A stretch of DNA of 64,000 nucleotides from JAHEFT01 sp963700705. Its GTDB lineage: Bacteria > Pseudomonadota > Gammaproteobacteria > Xanthomonadales > SZUA-36. Position 1 is the stretch's first letter. Each line of letters begins with the position of its first letter. The translations under genes were made by a program, and so were the position numbers. Location: assembly GCA_963700705.1 (NCBI GenBank), contig CAVOYQ010000009.1, positions 279,886 to 343,885 of the forward strand, in the 5' to 3' direction. The notes under the pieces were generated by a model that was given only the letters and a program-made list of their open reading frames with translations, was not told where the DNA came from and did no database searches. This document shows positions 58,143-64,000 of this stretch, piece by piece.

Positions 58143-59838
58143 TTATCATCGGGAGGTCGACACCACGATCGTTTGCCGTCTCCACGGCAATATCATACCC
58201 CGCGTCCGCATGACGCATCACCCCGGTGCCCGGGTCTGCCGTCAGCACCCGCTCCAGTCTCCGGTTCGCCATCTCGCTTCCTTCAGCGACGCATACCATC
58301 CCGGCGTGGAGGGAATAGCCAATGCCAACCCCGCCTCCATGATGAATGGAAACCCAGCTTGCGCCGCAGGCGGTATTCAACATGGCATTGAGCAGCGGCC
58401 AGTCGGCGATGGCGTCAGAGCCGTCTTTCATGGCTTCGGTTTCGCGATTGGGCGAAGCGACGGAGCCGGTATCCAGGTGGTCGCGGCCGATCACCAGGGG
58501 GGCGTCGACTTTTCCGTTTTTGACCAGCCAGTTGAATTTCAACCCGGCCTCGGCCCGTTCGCCGTATTCAAGCCAGCAAATCCGCGAAGGCAGACCCTGG
58601 AACCGGACCTTGTCCTGGGCCTTGTGAATCCAGCGATGCAGCGCTTCTTTTTCCGGGAACAACTCGAGGATGGCATCGTCCGTCACTTTGATGTCCGCGG
58701 GATTACCGCTGAGCGCAGCCCAGCGAAAAGGCCCGGCGCCTTTGCAGAACAGGGGCCTTATGTAGGCGGGCACGAAACCCGGATAGTTGAACGCATCCTG
58801 CATTCCCCGGTTATCCGCAACCTGGCCTCGCAGGTTGTTGCCGTAGTCGAAACATACCGAGCCTTTCTTTTGCAGGTCAAGTATGGCCTGGACATGGGCA
58901 ACCATGGAATCCAGCACTTCGTTGTCGTACTTTTCGGCGTCGGTGTTCCTGAGGTCACTGGCTTCTTCGAGTGTAAATCCGGCCGGGATGTATCCGTTAC
59001 GGAGATCGTGCGCAGACGTCTGGTCGGTGATGATGTCCGGTACGATCCCCCGCCGGACGAGTTCCGGCATGATTTCGGCAATATTGCCAAGCAGTCCGAC
59101 AGAAAGCCCGCCCTTGGCGTTTTCGAGCAGACCGAGGGCCTCGTCCAGGCTTTCGGACATAACGTCACAGTACCCGGTCTCAACCCGTCTCTGGATGCGC
59201 CAGGGGTCCACTTCCACGGCAAGGCAAAGGCCATCGTTCATGGTAACGGCCAGTGGCTGCGCGCCACCCATCCCGCCGAGCCCTGCCGTGACCACCAGTC
59301 TGCCGGCCAGGCTGCCGCTGAAATGCTGGTTCGCGCATTCAGCGAATGTTTCATACGTGCCCTGAACAATTCCCTGGGAACCGATATAAATCCACGACCC
59401 GGCAGTCATCTGGCCATACATGGTCAGGCCCTTTTTCTCCAGGTCACGGAATACGTCCCAGTTGCCCCAGCGGGGGACCAGGTTGGAATTGGCGATCAGA
59501 ACCCGGGGCGCTTCATCGTGAGTCCGGAATACACCAACGGGCTTGCCGCTCTGAACCAACAGGGTCTCATCGTTATTCAGCCGGGTAAGCGTCTGGATGA
59601 TTCGCTCAAAGCATTCCCAGTTGCGGGCGGCCTTACCCGTGCCGCCATAAACGATCAGTTCATCCGGCTTCTCGGCTACATCAGGGTCCAGGTTGTTCAT
59701 GAGCATCCTCATGGCGGCCTCCTGGTGCCAGCCTTTACATGTGAGGGATGTACCCGTGGGTGCATGAATCGGGGTGCCGGCCACTGCCTTGTATTTTTGC
59801 GGAGATACACTCATTATCTTGCCTTTCGGGTCAGTCAT
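58135..59838 (-). CDS. hutU: Urocanate hydratase
   Basis: NAD-dependent second enzyme of histidine catabolism, urocanate to imidazolonepropionate. 567 aa: GTGKAARNWECFERI, QSGKPVGVFRTH, MTAGSWIYIGSQGIVQGTYET, TAGLGGMGGAQPLA and FDYGNN are all family landmarks. The start may instead be ATG 59814 (MSVSPQKYK). First gene of hutUHI; no hutC regulator or hutG/hutF was seen. Confidence 0.96.
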   Translation of the reverse strand: MTDPKGKIMSVSPQKYKAVAGTPIHAPTGTSLTCKGWHQEAAMRMLMNNLDPDVAEKPDELIVYGGTGKAARNWECFERIIQTLTRLNNDETLLVQSGKPVGVFRTHDEAPRVLIANSNLVPRWGNWDVFRDLEKKGLTMYGQMTAGSWIYIGSQGIVQGTYETFAECANQHFSGSLAGRLVVTAGLGGMGGAQPLAVTMNDGLCLAVEVDPWRIQRRVETGYCDVMSESLDEALGLLENAKGGLSVGLLGNIAEIMPELVRRGIVPDIITDQTSAHDLRNGYIPAGFTLEEASDLRNTDAEKYDNEVLDSMVAHVQAILDLQKKGSVCFDYGNNLRGQVADNRGMQDAFNYPGFVPAYIRPLFCKGAGPFRWAALSGNPADIKVTDDAILELFPEKEALHRWIHKAQDKVRFQGLPSRICWLEYGERAEAGLKFNWLVKNGKVDAPLVIGRDHLDTGSVASPNRETEAMKDGSDAIADWPLLNAMLNTACGASWVSIHHGGGVGIGYSLHAGMVCVAEGSEMANRRLERVLTADPGTGVMRHADAGYDIAVETANDRGVDLPMING

Positions 59839-59939
59839 CGGTTTGACACTTGATTATAATGGAACCCGGATCAGTCAGGCGCCCCTTTGTGCCGGTAATT
59901 CGCCCTGCTGATCTGCCGATGTCGTTTTGAGGACACGCT

Positions 59940-60449
59940 GTGAGCAAGTTATTCAGGCCCCGAGCCTGGTTTTTTATCGTCGCCGTCGCATGTGCCGCGA
60001 TGGTGTCTTACGCCCTGTACGTCCAGCATATCGAATTTCTGGACCCGTGCCCCCTGTGCGTCTTTCAGCGAGTCGCTTTCATGTGGATCGGCGCCGTCTC
60101 GCTGGTGGCGGCGATTCACAATCCGGGAACGGTCGGACGCTGGATATACGGCCTGCTGCTGGCGGCGGGCGCCGTGGCCGGAATCGGCATTGCCGGCCGT
60201 CATGTTTGGCTGCAGCACCTGCCACCGGGACAGGTGCCCGATTGTGGGATGGGGCTGAATTACATGCTGGAAACCCTGCCTTTTAACCAGGTACTGTCGG
60301 AAGTGTTCTACGGGTCCGGTGAGTGTGCCGAGGTTGACTGGATGTTCCTCGGCCTGAGCATGCCGGGTTGGACATTACTCTGGTATACCGGGTTTGCAGT
60401 GGTTACCATCATCGTCTTGATTGCCGCCCGGAAAACAAAGGTTTCTTAA
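59940..60449 (+). CDS. dsbB: Disulfide bond formation protein B
   Basis: Inner-membrane quinone reductase that reoxidises DsbA. 169 aa, four TM helices. First redox pair in DPCPLCVFQR, second pair PDCGMGLNY with GECAEVDW. GTG 59940 starts MSKLFRPRAW. Divergent from hutU; an ATTATAAT about 85 bp upstream could serve either strand. The next gene begins on the base after its stop. Confidence 0.93.
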   Translation: MSKLFRPRAWFFIVAVACAAMVSYALYVQHIEFLDPCPLCVFQRVAFMWIGAVSLVAAIHNPGTVGRWIYGLLLAAGAVAGIGIAGRHVWLQHLPPGQVPDCGMGLNYMLETLPFNQVLSEVFYGSGECAEVDWMFLGLSMPGWTLLWYTGFAVVTIIVLIAARKTKVS

Positions 60450-61844
60450 ATGAAAAAATCAACCAATCCTGACCGGGACGGACCGGTTCGGGAAGTCAGT
60501 TTGCCGAAAGACTGGAAGCCGGAATCCTGGAAAAAATTCCCGGCGCTTCAGCAGGCAAACTACCCGGACCAGGAAGCGCTGGACAGGGCTTTGACAAAAC
60601 TCAGCAGCCTGCCACCCCTGGTGACATCGTGGGAAATCCTGTCACTGCGCGATCAGATCGCGGAAGCCCAGGCGGGCAAACGCTTCGTATTGCAAGGCGG
60701 GGATTGCGCTGAAAGCTTTTCGGAATGTTGTTCACCACTGATCACAAACCGCCTGAAAGTATTGCTGCAGATGAGCCTGGCCCTGATTCATGGCCTGCAA
60801 ATGCCGGTAGTCCGGATCGGGCGTTTCGCCGGCCAGTATGCCAAGCCGCGCTCGTCTGACCTGGAAACGCGGGATGGTGTTACTTTGCCCAGTTACCGCG
60901 GTGACCTGGTCAACGCTTTTGAATTTACCGAACAGGACCGCATTCCGGATCCGCAACGCCTGCTGCAGGCGCATGCGTATTCGGCGCTGACCATGAATTT
61001 TGTCCGGGCGCTGGTGGACGGCGGCTTTGCCGATCTGCACCACACCGAGTACTGGGAATTGGGGTGGCTGGATCATTCTCCGCTCGCCGATGAATTTCGC
61101 AAGCTGACCGAGAGCCTGAGCCAGTCATTGCGGTTCATGGAAACCATCACCGGTCGTGATGCAGGCAGCCTCAGGCGGGTCGATTTTTTCACCTCGCATG
61201 AAGCTTTGCACCTGCACTATGAACAGGCCCAGACCCGGCAGGTTCCACGGCAGTGGGGCTGGTTCAACCTGGGAACTCACTTCCCCTGGATCGGGATGCG
61301 TACAGCAGATCTGGACGGCGCCCACGTTGAATATTTCCGCGGCATCCGGAATCCCCTGGGCATCAAGGTGGGGCCTGGTATGAACCGTGACTGGCTCGCC
61401 GGCCTGCTGGAGAAACTCAATCCCGGGCGCGAAGCCGGCCGCATCGTGCTCATTCACCGCATGGGTGAATCGAAAATTGAAGAGCACTTGCCGCCGTTGA
61501 TTCGTGCCGTGCAGGACACCGGGAGCCCGGTTCTGTGGCTGTCAGACCCGATGCACGGCAATACCGAATCTACCGGCGATGGAATCAAAACGCGCCGGTT
61601 CCGGAAAATCATGAAAGAAATGGAGTTGGCGTTCGAAATTCACCTGGCCAACAATTCACGGCTGGGCGGTCTCCACCTTGAGTTGACCGGTGAAAACGTG
61701 ACCGAGTGCACCGGTGGTGCCCGCGACCTTTCGGACGAAGACCTCAAGCGTGACTACAAGTCTACCGTCGATCCGAGACTGAACTATGAGCAATCCCTGG
61801 AAATGGCGATGCTCATCGTGAGAAAACACCAACAGGGAGCCTGA
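60450..61844 (+). CDS. 3-deoxy-7-phosphoheptulonate synthase, class II
   Basis: First step of the shikimate pathway, condensing PEP and erythrose-4-phosphate. 464 aa, the plant/Mycobacterium type, not the AroFGH type of E. coli. LQGGDCAESFSE near residue 75, PVVRIGRFAGQYAKPRSSD near 120, FTSHEALHLHYE and IRNPLGIKVGPG are class II motifs. It is adjacent to dsbB without a gap, probably co-transcribed. Confidence 0.96.
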   Translation: MKKSTNPDRDGPVREVSLPKDWKPESWKKFPALQQANYPDQEALDRALTKLSSLPPLVTSWEILSLRDQIAEAQAGKRFVLQGGDCAESFSECCSPLITNRLKVLLQMSLALIHGLQMPVVRIGRFAGQYAKPRSSDLETRDGVTLPSYRGDLVNAFEFTEQDRIPDPQRLLQAHAYSALTMNFVRALVDGGFADLHHTEYWELGWLDHSPLADEFRKLTESLSQSLRFMETITGRDAGSLRRVDFFTSHEALHLHYEQAQTRQVPRQWGWFNLGTHFPWIGMRTADLDGAHVEYFRGIRNPLGIKVGPGMNRDWLAGLLEKLNPGREAGRIVLIHRMGESKIEEHLPPLIRAVQDTGSPVLWLSDPMHGNTESTGDGIKTRRFRKIMKEMELAFEIHLANNSRLGGLHLELTGENVTECTGGARDLSDEDLKRDYKSTVDPRLNYEQSLEMAMLIVRKHQQGA

Positions 61845-61853
61845 AGGTTTTCA

Positions 61854-63725
61854 ATGCTCAAAGAGTCTCTGAATAATCCTCCACGGAGATTACTCAAATG
61901 GACACTGGCCGGGCTGGTCTTCCTGGTGTTGCAACTACCGCTGTCCGGAACGGCTGCCGAGGGCGCCCAGGTCAGTCATACTCTGAGTTTCCCGCATAAA
62001 AACAACCAGTTTGTCCATGTAAATACACGCTTCGAAGTCGACGCGGACGAGGTGGATGTGTACCTTCCGTCCTGGAATCCGGGCTCGTACCTGATCCGGG
62101 ACTTCGCGGGTAACCTGGAGCGGTTTGAGGCTTCTGATCCAGGCGGCGGACTACTCAAGGTTACCAAGATATCCAAAAATCAGTGGCGGATCGACACCCG
62201 GGGGGTTGACCAGCTGTCGATTGACTACGATGTCTGGGCCGGACAGATCAACGTGGCCGAAAGCTGGATCGAATCCGGAATGGCGCTGCTCAACGGCGCC
62301 GGGATTTTCCTGTACAACGAACAGACCCGCAGTCTGCCCCAGGGCCTCGAGGTCGTCATTCCTGAGTCCTGGTCGCAGATCCATACCTCGCTGCCACGGA
62401 CTGCCGGTGGACCGGGCTTCATGGCCCGTGATTACGACGAACTGGTGGACAGCCCCCTGCTTTTGGGCAACACGGTTGAATATGCTTTCGAAGTGGGTGG
62501 CCAGCCTTATTCGCTGGTGCTGTCAGAGGATAACCGCTTCTGGGACGGGCAGACTTCGGCTGATGACGTGGCCAGGATCGTTAAAGCCCAACAGGCATTC
62601 TGGGGAGTCAATCCTTTCGAGAGAGAATATCTTTTCCTCAACGTGTTCATGGAGCAACCGGCCGGCCTGGAGCACGATCACAGCACCGTGATCATGAGCA
62701 GTCCCTGGCAAATGCGGGGCAGGGAGGACTACATCAAGTGGCTGGGCCTGGTGTCGCATGAATTCTTTCACTCGTGGAATGTACGGCGCATGAGGCCACA
62801 GGCCCTGGCTGAATATGACTATGAGCAGGAGGTCTATACCCGCGAATTGTGGCTGGCCGAAGGCCTGACCAGTTACTACGATAACCTGATGCTTTTTCGC
62901 GGCGGCCTGATAGACGTCGGCGACTATTTCAGCCTGCTGGCTGATGAAATTCGCGTCTATGAAACAACACCCGGGCGCGAGGTACGCTCTGCCGAGCTTG
63001 CTTCGTTTGACACCTGGATCAAGCAATACAAGCCGGATAACAACAAGCTGAACAGCACCGTTTCGTATTATCACAAGGGCGCGTTGATCGGTTTCGTAGC
63101 GGATACGGAAATTCGCCGGGCAACCGATAATCGGTCCAGCCTGGACGATGTGATGCGGCAAATGTATTCGCTCTACGGTCCGGGTGGTTCGGTCCCGGGC
63201 GGTTATCCGCCAGGTGCATTCGAGAACGTAGTTGAAACGGTGGCAGGTCCGGCAGCCAGGGGTATGGTCGACCGGATGTTGAAAACAACGACTGATCCGG
63301 ATGTGGACCGCGCGCTGGACTGGTACGGCCTCGCGTTGAAGCGGATACCGGATCCGATCCCGAATTACCCCGTCGCCGGGGGATTGGGCGTGAATTGGAA
63401 GGTTTCAGGCGGCTCCCTGCTGGCCGAATACGTCCTGTTGGGGCATTCCGGCGCAACCGCAGGCATTCTGCCGGAAGACGAATTGCTTGCCGTCAATGAT
63501 TTAAGGGTGACGCCGGAAAACTACCTGGACCGCCTGCAAAAACTGCGCCCGGATGAAGAAGTCACGCTCACGCTGGTGCGCCACAGCCAGCTTTTCAACC
63601 TGCCGGTCCGGGTGGGGTTCGAGATTCCGGCAAGCTATGCCATCGTGATGAAATCCGGCATCAGCAAGCGGGAAAAAAGCCGGCTCGAAGACTGGCTGGG
63701 CAGTGACCTCTCGTTTCCCAGGTAA
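61854..63725 (+). CDS. M61-family metallopeptidase with PDZ domain
   Basis: 623 aa. An N-terminal hydrophobic signal (LAGLVFLVLQLPLSGTAAEG) suggests export. An M61 N-terminal domain (SLPRTAGGPGFMARDYDELVDSP) precedes the zinc site SHEFFHSWN (HExxH, near residue 303) and the third ligand in WLAEGLTSYYDN. A PDZ domain covers about residues 510-600. Glycyl-aminopeptidase-like activity is known for family members; the substrate here is unknown. Convergent with typA. Confidence 0.93.
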   Translation: MLKESLNNPPRRLLKWTLAGLVFLVLQLPLSGTAAEGAQVSHTLSFPHKNNQFVHVNTRFEVDADEVDVYLPSWNPGSYLIRDFAGNLERFEASDPGGGLLKVTKISKNQWRIDTRGVDQLSIDYDVWAGQINVAESWIESGMALLNGAGIFLYNEQTRSLPQGLEVVIPESWSQIHTSLPRTAGGPGFMARDYDELVDSPLLLGNTVEYAFEVGGQPYSLVLSEDNRFWDGQTSADDVARIVKAQQAFWGVNPFEREYLFLNVFMEQPAGLEHDHSTVIMSSPWQMRGREDYIKWLGLVSHEFFHSWNVRRMRPQALAEYDYEQEVYTRELWLAEGLTSYYDNLMLFRGGLIDVGDYFSLLADEIRVYETTPGREVRSAELASFDTWIKQYKPDNNKLNSTVSYYHKGALIGFVADTEIRRATDNRSSLDDVMRQMYSLYGPGGSVPGGYPPGAFENVVETVAGPAARGMVDRMLKTTTDPDVDRALDWYGLALKRIPDPIPNYPVAGGLGVNWKVSGGSLLAEYVLLGHSGATAGILPEDELLAVNDLRVTPENYLDRLQKLRPDEEVTLTLVRHSQLFNLPVRVGFEIPASYAIVMKSGISKREKSRLEDWLGSDLSFPR

Positions 63726-63748
63726 TACGCCTGGTGGGCAACGAACGC

Positions 63749-64000
63749 CTACTCTTCAGTTTTCTGCCGTCCGGCCCGTTTGCGCTCGTGTTCCTGCAGG
63801 TTGATTTTCCGTATCCTGATGGCTTTCGGCGTTACTTCAACCAGTTCATCGTCTTCAATGAATTCAAGCGCCTGTTCAAGTGTCATTTTCTGGGGTGACG
63901 CCAGTTGCACGGCTTCGTCTTTCAGCACGGTGCGGATGTTGGTCAGTTGCTTTCCTTTCAACGGGTTTACCGTCAGATCATTCGCCCGGTTGTGGATGCC
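63749..64000 (-). CDS. typA: GTP-binding ribosome factor TypA/BipA, C-terminal end only
   Basis: 84 codons of the 3' end; the frame stays open to the window edge (HNRANDLTVNPLKGKQLTNIR). KMTLEQALEFIEDDELVEVTP and the basic C-terminus match E. coli BipA, a ribosome-binding translational GTPase needed at low temperature. The start and G domain lie outside the window. Confidence 0.93.
   Translation of the reverse strand, partial: GIHNRANDLTVNPLKGKQLTNIRTVLKDEAVQLASPQKMTLEQALEFIEDDELVEVTPKAIRIRKINLQEHERKRAGRQKTEE

Noticed and set aside
58210..59853. 547-aa plus-strand frame opposite hutU
   Set aside because: Purely antisense to an unmistakable urocanate hydratase; no family motifs.

Overview
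The window is a moderately GC-rich chromosomal segment of a gammaproteobacterium. The evidence is gene order. The run hemA–TPR lipoprotein–lolB–ispE–tRNA-Gln–prs–rplY–pth–ychF is the Pseudomonas-type arrangement. The run tRNA-Tyr/Gly/Thr–tuf–tRNA-Trp–secE–nusG–rplKAJL–rpoBC–rpsLG–fusA–tuf–S10–spc–alpha operons is the classical proteobacterial order. Genus cannot be fixed from the sequence alone; an uncultured Chromatiales- or Woeseiales-like lineage would fit.

Layout: (1) 0–9 kb: glmM tail, a 2-oxoglutarate/Fe(II) oxygenase, kbl and a sirtuin on the minus strand, then miaB–ybeZ–ybeY–corC and a DUF4105 membrane protein. (2) 8.9–19.3 kb: prfA and hemA (minus strand), then the outer-membrane lipoprotein / isoprenoid / PRPP / translation cluster ending in ychF and a small acidic protein. 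(3) 19.3–52.5 kb: one continuous block of translation and transcription genes with five tRNAs in total, two almost identical EF-Tu genes, RNA polymerase alpha, beta and beta', SecE/SecY, and about 30 ribosomal proteins, closed by a strong terminator after rplQ. (4) 52.5–60 kb: a putative tiny membrane protein, feoAB behind a Fur-box-like site, and a hutUHI histidine-degradation operon, all on the minus strand. (5) 60–64 kb: dsbB, a class II DAHP synthase, an M61 protease and the 3' end of typA/bipA.

Two things stand out. First, intergenic spacers, especially inside the highly expressed translation operons, carry a family of hairpins with conserved 3x3 internal loops and visible compensatory base changes. 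There are eight copies of hairpin H1 (four of the loci also have a partner hairpin H2), including a 106-bp tandem array between rplA and rplJ. They sit among several other inverted-repeat elements (REP-like GTAGGAGCG repeats, two MITE-like elements of about 270–350 bp, and a GGGGTCAGAG palindrome). I do not recognise the H1/H2 family.

Second, six genes (the oxygenase, miaB, ybeY, the TPR lipoprotein, rplF and secY three times) are each interrupted by what looks like one surplus nucleotide, always in the +1 direction. SecY and L6 are essential, so sequence error is the simplest explanation, but the uniform polarity and two pairs of shared local motifs deserve a check against reads. No CRISPR array, prophage, transposase gene or defence system was seen.
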